Assembly (NCBI RefSeq): GCF_002531575.1
Contig: NZ_NWTI01000008.1
Coordinates: 205,370 to 269,369 of the forward strand
DNA from: Bradyrhizobium sp. Y36
GTDB lineage: Bacteria > Pseudomonadota > Alphaproteobacteria > Rhizobiales > Xanthobacteraceae
DNA length: 64,000 bases
Reading direction: 5' to 3'
The translations under genes and the position numbers were made by a program. Positions 25,746-34,284 of the stretch are shown here, in pieces. The notes under the pieces are model-generated. The model was given only the letters and a program-made list of their open reading frames with translations. It was not told the origin of the DNA and searched no databases. Position 1 is the first letter of the stretch. Each line of letters begins with the position of its first letter.

Positions 25746-25867
25746 GTAGGGTGGGCAAATCGACTTGTCCGCCGTAGCTCGCAGAGCGAAGGCGGAAGCG
25801 TGCTCACCATCCGGCTCGATCATGCCGAGGTCGTGGCACGGCGCTTATGCGCCTTTGCCCACCCTAC
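25746..25867. repeat. GTAGGGTGGGCAAA-type hairpin repeat, copy 2
   Basis: Starts GTAGGGTGGGCAAA and ends TTTGCCCACCCTAC. It shares the terminal arms and the GCACGGCGC/ATGCGCC inner blocks with the copy at 25043-25132, with a longer middle. Together they flank the fabA-like gene. Confidence 0.75.
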
Positions 25868-25883
25868 GGCAGTTAGCGAAAGC

Positions 25884-26951
25884 CTACGCCACGCGGCTGT
25901 GGGTCTCGACCGCGTATTCCGGATCGGCTTCGCAGATCACGCGGTTGCGTCCGTTACGTTTGGCGGCGTAGAGGCAGGCATCGGCGCGCTCGATCAGGGC
26001 GTCGGGATCGTCGCCGGGCTTGAGCATGGAGACGCCGACCGAGATGGTGACGCGGCCGAGGATCTCGCCGGTGGATTTCTTCTTCAATTCTTTGGCCATC
26101 ACCGCGCGGCGGATGTGGTCGGCCACCGTGAGGGCCTGACGCAGTGCGGTGTTGGGCAGCACGACCGCGAACTCCTCGCCGCCGTAACGCGCGGTGATGT
26201 CCTGGCCCTTGATGGTCTGCTTCAGCGACAGGCCGACGAGCCGCAGCACCTGGTCGCCGGTGAGATGGCCGTAGGAATCGTTGAACGACTTGAAGTGATC
26301 GATGTCGAACAGCAGCAGCGACAGCGGCTCGCCCGAGGCGAGTGCGTTCTGCACGGCCATGCCGATCATGCGGTCGAAATATTTGCGATTGCCAAGACCC
26401 GTGAGTGGATCGGTCAGGCTCTCGGCGCGGATCGCCTCGAGGCTCTGCTGGAGATTGCTGATCTCGTTCTTCGACAGCGTCAGGCGGTCTTCCAGCGCCT
26501 TGTTGGTGTCGCGCATCTCGCTGGTCGAGCGCAGCAGGGTCTCGACGATCGCCTTGATTTGGTCGCGGCTCTTGGCCGCGGACAGTTTCGCGGTCGCGCC
26601 CGACAGGCTGGCATCGTAGGAGCCGGTCATGCCGAGTGCATCGCCCAAGACCCGCATGACGTCGTCGATCTCGCCGATGACGCGCGCGCCGACCTTGTCG
26701 ATGCGATCGGTGGTCTTGATATGGGAGAGATAGGTCTCGTAGATCTGCTCGAGGTCGGCTTCAGTCAGCTTGCCGCTGCGCGCCAGCGTCTCGTTGATGA
26801 TCTTGTTCAGCGGCGCGTTGTAGCCGGTGGCGTAGACGTACCAGATCTCGTAATTGCGGGGAATCGCCGTCTGCCGAAGCGATCGGATCTGACCGAGCGC
26901 TACTTCAGCGAACGCCATTGTGCGTTCGTGTTCGTCGAGCACCTTGACCAC
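25884..26951 (-). CDS. Diguanylate cyclase (GGDEF domain)
   Basis: 355 residues, starting at a GTG (26951); an ATG 11 codons later is an alternative. An all-helical N-terminal region (about 1-150) without known sensor motifs and a coiled coil (about 150-176) lead into the GGDEF domain (178-340). The active site is GGEEF (257-261), with LFDIDHFKSFNDSYGH supplying the metal and guanine ligands, so c-di-GMP synthesis is expected. The inhibitory I-site RxxD is KGQD (248-251), so feedback inhibition may be weak. No membrane helix is present; it is cytoplasmic. Confidence 0.93.
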   Translation of the reverse strand: MVKVLDEHERTMAFAEVALGQIRSLRQTAIPRNYEIWYVYATGYNAPLNKIINETLARSGKLTEADLEQIYETYLSHIKTTDRIDKVGARVIGEIDDVMRVLGDALGMTGSYDASLSGATAKLSAAKSRDQIKAIVETLLRSTSEMRDTNKALEDRLTLSKNEISNLQQSLEAIRAESLTDPLTGLGNRKYFDRMIGMAVQNALASGEPLSLLLFDIDHFKSFNDSYGHLTGDQVLRLVGLSLKQTIKGQDITARYGGEEFAVVLPNTALRQALTVADHIRRAVMAKELKKKSTGEILGRVTISVGVSMLKPGDDPDALIERADACLYAAKRNGRNRVICEADPEYAVETHSRVA

Positions 26952-27118
26952 GGAACATACCCCACAGCGGTCGGTGCGCCGACGACCGCAGCAATGCTTA
27001 AATTATGTTCGTAGGCTAACGGACGATCGTGAACGCCCCGTAAATATACGTCCTCGAAACGTCTAAAAACGTGTGCCTTCCATTTCCGCAACTGAAACCT
27101 GGAGCGCGCTTGCGCGCG

Positions 27119-28642
27119 TCAGGCACCGGCGGGAGACGAGCGCACGGGTCGGAGCAGGAACGCCGGCAGATGCGAATGATCGCCCGGCTCGGTGTCAGCC
27201 TCGCGCTGGCGGCGCGGTTCGGGACGGCCGATCGACGGCACATGCGATGCATTCGCCTGCGGACGCGAGCCATGACGCGGCTCGGATGACTGCCTGGCTT
27301 CGCGCGAAGGCCTCGGTTCACGCGCAGGCTTCGCCTCGGCGGCGGGCCGCGCTTCCGCTGCAGGACGCTCGCCACGCGGTTCGCGCGGCTCATGGCTGCG
27401 CTCACGATCGCGGCCGCCGCGCTGCGGCTTGCCGCGTCCGCCGCGGGAGCGTTCCCGATCGCGACCGCGCGCCTCGCGCGGACGGTCACTCTGCTCGCTT
27501 GCGTCGGCATTGACCTCGTAGTCGCCTTCGGCGCGCGGAATGCTCTGGCCGATCAGCTTCTCGATCGCCACCATCGACTTCTGGTCGAGCGGCGTCACGA
27601 TCGAGATCGCGGTGCCGGTGCGGCCAGCGCGGCCGGTGCGGCCGATGCGGTGGACGTAATCGTCGGCGTGATGGGGGACGTCGAAATTGAAGACGTGGCT
27701 GACCTCGGGAATGTCGAGGCCGCGGGCGGCGACGTCGGAGGCGACCAGCAGGGGCAGCTCACCCTTGCGGAATTGTTCGAGGGCTGCCGTGCGCGCCGAC
27801 TGGTCCATGTCGCCATGAAGCGCGCCGACGCTGAAGCCGTGCTTCTGCAGCGATTTGTGAACGATCGCGACCTCGCGCTTGCGATTGCAGAAGATGATCG
27901 CGTTCTTGAGATCCTTGGCCTCGCGCAGCAGGCGGCGCAGCAGCTCGCGCTTCTCATGTGCCTCGCGCCCGGCAGGCACCTGGACCTGCGTGACGGTGAC
28001 GGCCGTAGTGGCCGGCTTCGAGACCTCGACCTTCTGCGGGTTGTGCAGGAAGGCTTCGGTGATACGCCGGATTTCCGGCGGCATGGTCGCGGTGAAGAAC
28101 AGGGTCTGCCGCGTGAACGGGACGAGCTTGCAGATGCGCTCGATGTCGGGAATGAAGCCCATGTCCAGCATGCGATCGGCTTCGTCGATGACGAGCAGCT
28201 CGACGCCGGTGAGCAACAGGCCGCCGCGCTCGGTGTGGTCGAGCAGGCGGCCGGGAGTTGCGATCAGCACGTCGACGCCGCGCGTCAGCTTGGCATCCTG
28301 GTCGCCGAAGGAAACGCCGCCGATCAGAAGCGCGACGTTGAGTTTCTGGCCGGCGCCGTAGCGGTCGAAGTTTTCCTTCACCTGCGCCGCGAGCTCGCGG
28401 GTCGGCTCGAGGATCAGCGTGCGCGGCATGCGTGCCCGGGCGCGACCCTTTTCGAGGATGGTGAGCATCGGCAGCACGAAGGCCGCGGTCTTGCCGGTGC
28501 CGGTCTGGGCGATGCCGAGAACGTCCTTGCGTGCGAGGACGTGGGGGATCGCCTGTTCCTGAATGGGGGTGGGGGTGGTGTAACCGGTGGCCGCCACTGC
28601 GGCGAGGACTTTTTCGGACAGTCCGAGATCTGAAAAGGACAT
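27119..28642 (-). CDS. DEAD-box RNA helicase, RhlE-like
   Basis: A 507-residue ATP-dependent RNA helicase. Motifs in order: Q motif (GYTTPTPIQEQAIP), I (AQTGTGKT, 45-52), Ia (PTRELA), II (DEAD in VIDEADRMLDMGF), III variant TAT, V (ASDVAARGLDIP) and VI (HRIGRTGRAG). From about 385 the tail is disordered, rich in Arg, Glu and RGG-like repeats, a common RNA-binding extension in Rhizobiales. RhlE proteins act in ribosome assembly, RNA decay and cold adaptation. AGAGG precedes the ATG. It is transcribed alone. Confidence 0.95.
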   Translation of the reverse strand: MSFSDLGLSEKVLAAVAATGYTTPTPIQEQAIPHVLARKDVLGIAQTGTGKTAAFVLPMLTILEKGRARARMPRTLILEPTRELAAQVKENFDRYGAGQKLNVALLIGGVSFGDQDAKLTRGVDVLIATPGRLLDHTERGGLLLTGVELLVIDEADRMLDMGFIPDIERICKLVPFTRQTLFFTATMPPEIRRITEAFLHNPQKVEVSKPATTAVTVTQVQVPAGREAHEKRELLRRLLREAKDLKNAIIFCNRKREVAIVHKSLQKHGFSVGALHGDMDQSARTAALEQFRKGELPLLVASDVAARGLDIPEVSHVFNFDVPHHADDYVHRIGRTGRAGRTGTAISIVTPLDQKSMVAIEKLIGQSIPRAEGDYEVNADASEQSDRPREARGRDRERSRGGRGKPQRGGRDRERSHEPREPRGERPAAEARPAAEAKPAREPRPSREARQSSEPRHGSRPQANASHVPSIGRPEPRRQREADTEPGDHSHLPAFLLRPVRSSPAGA

Positions 28643-28940
28643 TGAGCCTCTGGTCGAAACCGCCGTTCGGAATCGAGGGTAATAAGGCTGTCGCGTTCCA
28701 CCCCGAAACGGCGCGCTCTCAAAGAAGCTGGGGGTGCTGACTCACGCGAACAAAGCGCCAGGCTCGGGAATCGGTCTTCGATCCGAGCCGCGTCGACCCG
28801 GAACATAGGCGGGAATCGGCTAAAGTCAATGGAGCGGGCGCGGGAAGGCCCTAAAAAACCTGAGGTTTTTGCCAAATAGCGGGCGCGACTGGGGTTTTCC
28901 GCCCAAGCCCGCGCTCCAACCGGTGTCGCCAAAACGGCCG
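28643..28940. other. Non-coding gap with a short AT-rich hairpin
   Basis: 298 bp between the helicase start and the AraC stop. AAAAACCT-G-AGGTTTTT (28854-28870) is a perfect hairpin about 70 bp past the AraC stop and may end that transcript. The rest would be the helicase promoter and leader; I see no clear -35/-10 pair and no gene. Confidence 0.5.
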
Positions 28941-29984
28941 CTAGCGCCCCTCCGAGCCCTGCGCCCGGAGGTCGGATCGGAAGTCGCCTGGGGCCATGCC
29001 GTAGGCGGCATTGAAGACCCGGTAATAGGTCGCCAGGCTCTCGAAGCCGCAGGAGGCCGCGATGTCGGCGATCAACCGCTCGGGCGCTTCGCGCATCAGG
29101 CGGCGGCTCTGTTTCAGGCGTTCGTCCGTGACGGTTTGCGAGAAGCTCTTCGCCGCGGTCTCGAACAGCATGTGCAGATGGCGCACGGAGACGCCGAGCT
29201 CGTCAGCCACCGTCGTCGGCGCCAGGTCCGGGTCCTGCAAATGGCGCGCGATCAAATGGCGGGCCTGCGAGTGGCGGGCGGTCCGCAGCGCGGCCTGGCC
29301 GCGCCGGCTGCCGGGCCTGACAATGCCGCGCTCGATCAGTGCGAGATGGGCGAGGGCCTGGACGAGGGAGGACGCATCGAGCGCGGCATCATTCGCGGCC
29401 TCGTTGAGATCGGCGAAACAGGCGCCGAGCAGGGGCGCCAGGGTCGGATCGGCGAACGTTCGGGGCGAAAGCTCGCGCACGCGCTTGTGCTGCACCGGAA
29501 AGCTGCTGACGGGGATCTTGAGGATACGCAGGTGGAAGCCGCCGGCTCCCAGCGGCGCGGTGCGGTAGGGCAGATCGGTGTGGCTGGTGGCGAAGTTGCC
29601 ATGGGAGATCGCAAAGTCGCTTCCGCGCATGCCGCCGAACCAGCCGCCGCTGCCGAGCTGCTGGTAGACGCAGATGGCGTCGCCCGGCGCGTAGGCGATG
29701 TCGGACGTGCTGCGTTCGACCGTGTAGGCTGAGGCCTTCAGCTCGACGAGACCGGCGCCGCCAAGCTGGCGCAGCGAGAATTCGCCGGAGAAGTCCGCGC
29801 GCCGGTCGCACTCGAGCTCCGCAGTGACGCCGAACAGGCCCTTGGAGCGCACCTCGCGCCAATAGTCGAAGCGATCGTTCGGCTCGACCTCGTCGGTACA
29901 CCAGCGATACACGGCAGCCCCCGCTTGCAGCGCAATTGCCCTAGAAAGAGCAGATTCCGCGGGAATCTGCCATAGGCAGATCAT
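28941..29984 (-). CDS. AraC family transcriptional regulator
   Basis: 347 residues from the ATG at 29984; a GTG at 29912 is also plausible and would start right at the conserved domain. The N-terminal AraC-binding-like (FeaR-type) domain begins with NDRFDYWREV, about 50-230. The C-terminal double helix-turn-helix (about 245-345) has LAPTTVADELGVSVRHLHMLFE and IADIAASCGFESLATYYRVFNAAYGMAPGDFR. It is read divergently from the caspase-like gene, with an inverted repeat near its 5' end. The regulated pathway cannot be told from neighbours. Confidence 0.9.
   Translation of the reverse strand: MICLWQIPAESALSRAIALQAGAAVYRWCTDEVEPNDRFDYWREVRSKGLFGVTAELECDRRADFSGEFSLRQLGGAGLVELKASAYTVERSTSDIAYAPGDAICVYQQLGSGGWFGGMRGSDFAISHGNFATSHTDLPYRTAPLGAGGFHLRILKIPVSSFPVQHKRVRELSPRTFADPTLAPLLGACFADLNEAANDAALDASSLVQALAHLALIERGIVRPGSRRGQAALRTARHSQARHLIARHLQDPDLAPTTVADELGVSVRHLHMLFETAAKSFSQTVTDERLKQSRRLMREAPERLIADIAASCGFESLATYYRVFNAAYGMAPGDFRSDLRAQGSEGR
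29950..29970. promoter_or_regulatory. Inverted repeat at the 5' end of the AraC gene
   Basis: GCAGATTCC-GCG-GGAATCTGC is perfect with 9-bp arms. If translation begins at the GTG at 29912 this lies about 38 bp upstream and would be a good autoregulatory operator. If it begins at 29984 the repeat is coding. Symmetry is seen; function is inferred. Confidence 0.35.
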
Positions 29985-30111
29985 GGAACCGGAGCCCGGG
30001 TTCCTTGAACCGCCGTTACGTCTGGGCCGACTATCACCCAGCGGCAGGGGGTCCAATGAACTGCCGTTCGAAGGAAGCGGCTTGGCGCCGTTCTGCAACG
30101 GGAATCTTGCG

Positions 30112-31626
30112 ATGACGCGTCGGCTTTTCAGAATTCTGGCGGCCCTTGGCCTTGCAGCGAGCCTCGGCGGCTTTGCGCTTCCCGCTCATGCCGAGAAGCG
30201 CGTCGCGCTCGTCGTCGGCAACAACGATTACAGGAACGTTCCAAAGCTGCTCAAGGCCGTCAACGATGCCCGCACCATGGGCGACACGCTCAAGCAGCTC
30301 GGCTTCGCGGTGATGGTCGCAGAGAACCAGAACCGGCAGCAATTCTCCGAGACGCTGCTCGCCTTCGACAAGGCGATCGAGCCCGGCGATACCGCGTTCT
30401 TCTTCTACGCCGGCCACGGTTTCGAGATCGCGGGCCAGAACTATCTGCTGCCGACCGACGTTCCTGCGGCGACGGAAGGGCAGGAAGAATTGGTGCGCGA
30501 TGCATCCATCCTGGCGGACCGCATCGTCGAACGCCTTCAGAACAAGAAGGCGCGGACCTCGATCCTGGTGTTCGACGCCTGCCGCAACAACCCGTTCGAG
30601 CGCAAGGGAACGCGCGCGGTCGCCGGCGCCGGCGGGCTCGCGCCGATGACGCAACTGCCCGAAGGCGTGTTCTCGGTGTTCTCGGCCGGTCCCCGCCAGA
30701 CCGCGCTCGATCGTCTGTCCAATGACGACACCAATCCCAATTCGGTGTTCACGCGCACCTTCGCCAAGGAGCTGCTCCAGCCCGGCGAAAACCTGGTGCA
30801 GGTGGCGCAGCGCACCCGCCGCGCCGTCAGCGAGATGGCCGATACCGTGAAGCACAGGCAGGTGCCGGTGTATTTCGACCAGATGGTCGACGACGTTTTC
30901 CTCAGCGGCATGGCGAAAGATGCCACGGCGCGGCCGGCCGATCCGCCGCCGCAGAAGCTCGCGGCGCTGCCGCCGGTGTCGGTGCCCCAGATGCCGAAGG
31001 AGGAGGCCACCAATGCGCCGATCGCGAGCTTCTCGCGGCACAATGGCGGCTGGAGCGTGGTGTTCTCCTTTGCCGACCCGACGCTCGGCATTTCCTGGCG
31101 CATGGCCGGCAAGGGCGACTTCCGCGAGACCGGCTTCATCGACACGCTGGATCCGCGCACGCGCAAGCGGATGCCGAACCCGTCGATCGAGCTGCCGCCG
31201 GATGCGCAGGCCGGCACCATCGAGGTCCGCTATGTCGACCAGTCCGGCGACATGCAGGGACCGTTCCCGATCCGGTTCGACCCCGAGGCCGCCCTGATCC
31301 GCGACCAGCGCAAGATCCTCGACATGACCGCGACGAGCTGGCTGTCGTTCCGCGAATTCAACGGACTGCTCGTCTACTACACGCACCTCGTGTCCTATCG
31401 CTGCGCCATCCGCGAGGTGCGCATCGGCATCGACACCGCCGTACCCAACCAGGTGCTGAAGATGCCGCCGTGCGACATGCGCGACCCCAGCGCGATCACT
31501 GCCGGCATGCCGCTCTACATGAAGCTTGCCCCAAGCACGCAGTCGATCTCGGTGGAGCTGACCTATCGCGACGGCAGCGTGTCGGAGATCAAGAGTTTTA
31601 GGAGCGCGAGCCGGAGCAACAATTGA
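30112..31626 (+). CDS. Secreted caspase-like (C14) peptidase
   Basis: 504 residues from the ATG at 30112, where a clear signal peptide (RRLFRILAALGLAASLGGFA-LPAHA) begins. The C14 caspase/metacaspase domain is at about 28-270. The catalytic dyad is H102 in FFFYAGHGFE and C157 in LVFDACRNNPF. KRVALVVGNNDYRNVPKL and SVFTRTFAKELL are family blocks. A Pro-rich linker (about 275-300) leads to a C-terminal beta-rich domain (about 305-500) I do not recognise. Bacterial orthocaspases cut after basic residues; a secreted form suggests a periplasmic or extracellular target. Confidence 0.88.
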   Translation: MTRRLFRILAALGLAASLGGFALPAHAEKRVALVVGNNDYRNVPKLLKAVNDARTMGDTLKQLGFAVMVAENQNRQQFSETLLAFDKAIEPGDTAFFFYAGHGFEIAGQNYLLPTDVPAATEGQEELVRDASILADRIVERLQNKKARTSILVFDACRNNPFERKGTRAVAGAGGLAPMTQLPEGVFSVFSAGPRQTALDRLSNDDTNPNSVFTRTFAKELLQPGENLVQVAQRTRRAVSEMADTVKHRQVPVYFDQMVDDVFLSGMAKDATARPADPPPQKLAALPPVSVPQMPKEEATNAPIASFSRHNGGWSVVFSFADPTLGISWRMAGKGDFRETGFIDTLDPRTRKRMPNPSIELPPDAQAGTIEVRYVDQSGDMQGPFPIRFDPEAALIRDQRKILDMTATSWLSFREFNGLLVYYTHLVSYRCAIREVRIGIDTAVPNQVLKMPPCDMRDPSAITAGMPLYMKLAPSTQSISVELTYRDGSVSEIKSFRSASRSNN

Positions 31627-31792
31627 GGATTGCGCTTTGTCGGATGCGTCGCGGCAAGTGGGGTGCGTGATGACTGATGGATTACACCGACCCGGAACCG
31701 TTATTCAAAGGGCATGTTAAATCCACCTTGGAGCCACCATGCTGCCGCAACGATCCGGCATCCACGCCTGGGCTGTGGCGCCAGGAGACTCC

Positions 31793-31900
31793 ATGGAAGA
31801 GTTCGCAATTGCTTTTGTCGCCGTCGCCTTCCTCGCTCTTGCAGCGTTTGCCGCGGTCGTTCAGCCATCATTGAGCTTCTGGCAAAACGACGAAAGCTGA
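31793..31900 (+). CDS. Small single-pass membrane protein, 35 aa
   Basis: A tiny frame starting MEEFAIAFVAVAF and ending FWQNDES. AGGAG sits at 31783-31787, five bases before the ATG. Residues 4-23 form one Ala/Val/Phe-rich helix, with an acidic N-terminus and polar tail. It is more convincing than the larger overlapping frame starting at 31677, which lacks an RBS and has no membrane or domain pattern. No family recognised. Confidence 0.55.
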   Translation: MEEFAIAFVAVAFLALAAFAAVVQPSLSFWQNDES

Positions 31901-32007
31901 TAGCTTCGGCATCCTGCGACCGAGGCCGCAGAAGTCCGGCACAGTCACAGACCCTAGGAACAACTCGGCAGCTTCCTGGATTGTCCAGCAAACCAGGGAG
32001 ATAATCC

Positions 32008-32439
32008 ATGATCCGCAAGTCCCTTCTCGTCGCCTTTACCTGCGCTGCTTTCTCGACGGCGGCGGCCCTTGCCCAAGGGGGCGGTGGCGGCGGAGGAGCC
32101 GGCGGAGCGGGTGGTGGAGCCAGCGCGGGTGCCGGTGCCGGGACAGGAACGGGCGGCGCGGGATCTGCGGCGAGTTCGGCTGCCGGAACGGGCACGTCGT
32201 CCAGCAGCGCCAATTCAGGTCCGTCGGCGCCTTCAGGAATGGGGACGCATGGCACCACGACCGGGGCCAACGTCAACACCAACAACAGCCAGAACAATCC
32301 AAACGTTCAGCCTCCGACCGCCAACGGCAAGACGCCCACGGCGGCTCAAGCCGAGCGGAACTCGGGCGTCGGTCATGCGCCGAACGGGTTGCCGATCGGC
32401 AGTCCGGGCACCGGGACCAGCAACGAGGATCAGAAATAG
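32008..32439 (+). CDS. Secreted glycine-rich low-complexity protein
   Basis: 143 residues. A signal peptide (about 1-23, ending ALAQ) is followed by a run rich in Gly and Ala (24-55), then Ser/Thr/Asn-rich stretches, and a more regular C-terminal block (AERNSGVGHAPNGLPIGSPG) that looks conserved rather than random. Such proteins are numerous and unstudied in Bradyrhizobium; a cell-surface or matrix role is a guess. Transcribed alone, with GGGAG eight bases upstream of the ATG. Confidence 0.7.
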   Translation: MIRKSLLVAFTCAAFSTAAALAQGGGGGGGAGGAGGGASAGAGAGTGTGGAGSAASSAAGTGTSSSSANSGPSAPSGMGTHGTTTGANVNTNNSQNNPNVQPPTANGKTPTAAQAERNSGVGHAPNGLPIGSPGTGTSNEDQK

Positions 32440-32549
32440 TCTGGCCTCCGCCCGTCAAAGGTCCGCAGCGTGGGCCTTTCTCGTTGCGGGTCAGGAAACG
32501 ACTGCCGTTCCGACCCGAACCGCCGATACGGCTCTTGCCGCGAGCAAGG

Positions 32550-32660
32550 CTAGGCCCGCGGCTCGCTCTCCTCCGCATCGCGGCTCCGGCGCGTGCGCAG
32601 ATAGACGAGCGCGACGTTGATGGCCAGCCAGGCTGCCACGCCTGCGAGCAACCATGCCAC
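32550..32660 (-). CDS. Small single-pass membrane protein, 36 aa
   Basis: Starts at a GTG (32660) with GAGGAAA about nine bases upstream. It has one Trp/Ala/Leu-rich helix (2-21) followed by RTRRSRD and an acidic tail, the charge pattern expected of an N-out/C-in anchor. It is convergent with the glycine-rich gene. No family recognised. Expression is not shown; the call rests on RBS, helix and charge pattern. Confidence 0.45.
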   Translation of the reverse strand: MAWLLAGVAAWLAINVALVYLRTRRSRDAEESEPRA

Positions 32661-32857
32661 GTTGAACGTTTCCTCTGATGCCCTTTTGGGTCGTATGTCC
32701 TGATAACAACGAGGCGCGCGGCTTATTCCCGGGATCGGACGCCGGCGTGATCCAGTCGGCGCTCGACCTTGAGTCGGCAGATTCAGACCCGTTCGACCGG
32801 AATCGGCGTTAGATTGCCTGCGACATCTTGGTCGATACTCACGGGATCGTGGCGGCA

Positions 32858-34105
32858 ATGACATCCGACCAGCCAACGAACCAGACCAGGAAGGTCCGCT
32901 GCTGCATCGTCGGCGGGGGACCGGCCGGCATGATGCTCGGCTATCTCCTGGGGCGAGCCGGCATCGAGGTCGTGGTGCTGGAGAAGCATGCGGACTTTTT
33001 CCGCGACTTCCGTGGCGACACCGTGCATCCCTCGACGCTTCAGGTGATGGACGAGCTTGGCCTGATCGACGGCTTTCTGAAGCTGCCGCATCAGCGCCTG
33101 CAGAAGATGGATGGCCTGTTCGGTGGTACGCCGGTGCGCATCGCCGATCTTTCCCGGCTCCGCACCAAATACCCCTTCATCGCCTTCATGCCGCAATGGG
33201 ACTTCCTGAATTTCCTGCGCGAGGCCGGCGAGGGCTTTGCCTCGCTCGAGGTGATGATGAGCACCGAGGCGGTCGATCTCATTCGCCGCGGCGAGACCAT
33301 CGCCGGCGTGCGGGCGAAAACGCCTGATGGCATCCTCGACATCAAGGCCGATCTGACCATCGCCTGCGACGGCCGGCATTCGACGGTGCGCGAGCGCGCG
33401 GGCCTCAGCGTCGAGGAGGTCGGCGCACCAATGGACGTGCTGTGGTTTCGCGCCGGCCGCAACGCCGACGAGACGGAGAACGTGTTCGCGCGCGTCGAGC
33501 CGGGCAAGATGATGATCACCTTCGACCGCGGCGATTACTGGCAATGCGCCTATGTCATCGCCAAGGGACAGCACGAGGCGGTGAAGGCGAGGGGACTGCA
33601 GGCTCTGCTCGACGACGTCGTGCGCATGGCGCCGATCCTGAAGGGCGGCATCGCCGACGTGAAGAGCTTCGACGACGTCAAGCTGCTGACGGTCGCGATC
33701 AATCGGCTGACACGCTGGACGCGGCCGGGCCTGCTGTGCATCGGTGATGCCGCGCATGCGATGTCGCCGGTCGGCGGCGTCGGCGTCAATCTCGCCGTGC
33801 AGGACGCGGTCGCGACCGCCAATCTGTTGGCGGACAAGCTGCAGCACGGCTGTCCGTCCGAGGACGAGCTCGATGCCGTGCGCCGCCGCCGCGAGTTCCC
33901 GGTGAAGATGACCCAGCGCATGCAAAGGGTCGTGCAGAACAACATCATCAGCGGCGCCCTCTACGGCGGCGGTCAGCCACTGAAGGTGCCGCTGATCGTG
34001 CGCCTCATCACCGCGCTGCCGTGGCTCCAGGGCATTCCTGCACGGCTGATTGCGCTCGGCGTGCGACCCGAGCACGTGCAGTCGAAGGCGGCCGCGAGAT
34101 CGTAG
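32858..34105 (+). CDS. FAD-dependent monooxygenase (PHBH-fold)
   Basis: 415 residues from the ATG at 32858. The N-terminal FAD-binding GGGPAGMMLGYLLGRAG and the later GDAAHAMSPVGGVGVNLAVQDA are hallmarks of the PHBH/UbiH class, as is the middle motif ACDGRHSTVRE. These enzymes hydroxylate aromatic or similar rings with NAD(P)H and O2; the substrate is not apparent. An upstream TTG (32828) would add ten residues but lacks an RBS. Neighbours give no pathway context. Confidence 0.9.
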   Translation: MTSDQPTNQTRKVRCCIVGGGPAGMMLGYLLGRAGIEVVVLEKHADFFRDFRGDTVHPSTLQVMDELGLIDGFLKLPHQRLQKMDGLFGGTPVRIADLSRLRTKYPFIAFMPQWDFLNFLREAGEGFASLEVMMSTEAVDLIRRGETIAGVRAKTPDGILDIKADLTIACDGRHSTVRERAGLSVEEVGAPMDVLWFRAGRNADETENVFARVEPGKMMITFDRGDYWQCAYVIAKGQHEAVKARGLQALLDDVVRMAPILKGGIADVKSFDDVKLLTVAINRLTRWTRPGLLCIGDAAHAMSPVGGVGVNLAVQDAVATANLLADKLQHGCPSEDELDAVRRRREFPVKMTQRMQRVVQNNIISGALYGGGQPLKVPLIVRLITALPWLQGIPARLIALGVRPEHVQSKAAARS

Positions 34106-34284
34106 CGTCGCAATTCGGTAGGGATAACGTCGCGTTAAATCGCGCGTCAGCCGTTGCGCGTTGGCAACAGCGCCGATGCATCCGCACGTCGGTGCGGGCC
34201 GATGCGCCGCGTTAACTCTGTTGATTCCAATTTTAGTAACGTGCGTCTGTGACCGTGCGCCCATCAAAGGACACGGGGTGTACC

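Noticed and set aside
31677..31874. A 65-codon plus-strand frame
   Set aside because: No RBS, no helix or domain. The 35-codon frame at 31793 in another frame has a strong RBS and a clear membrane helix.
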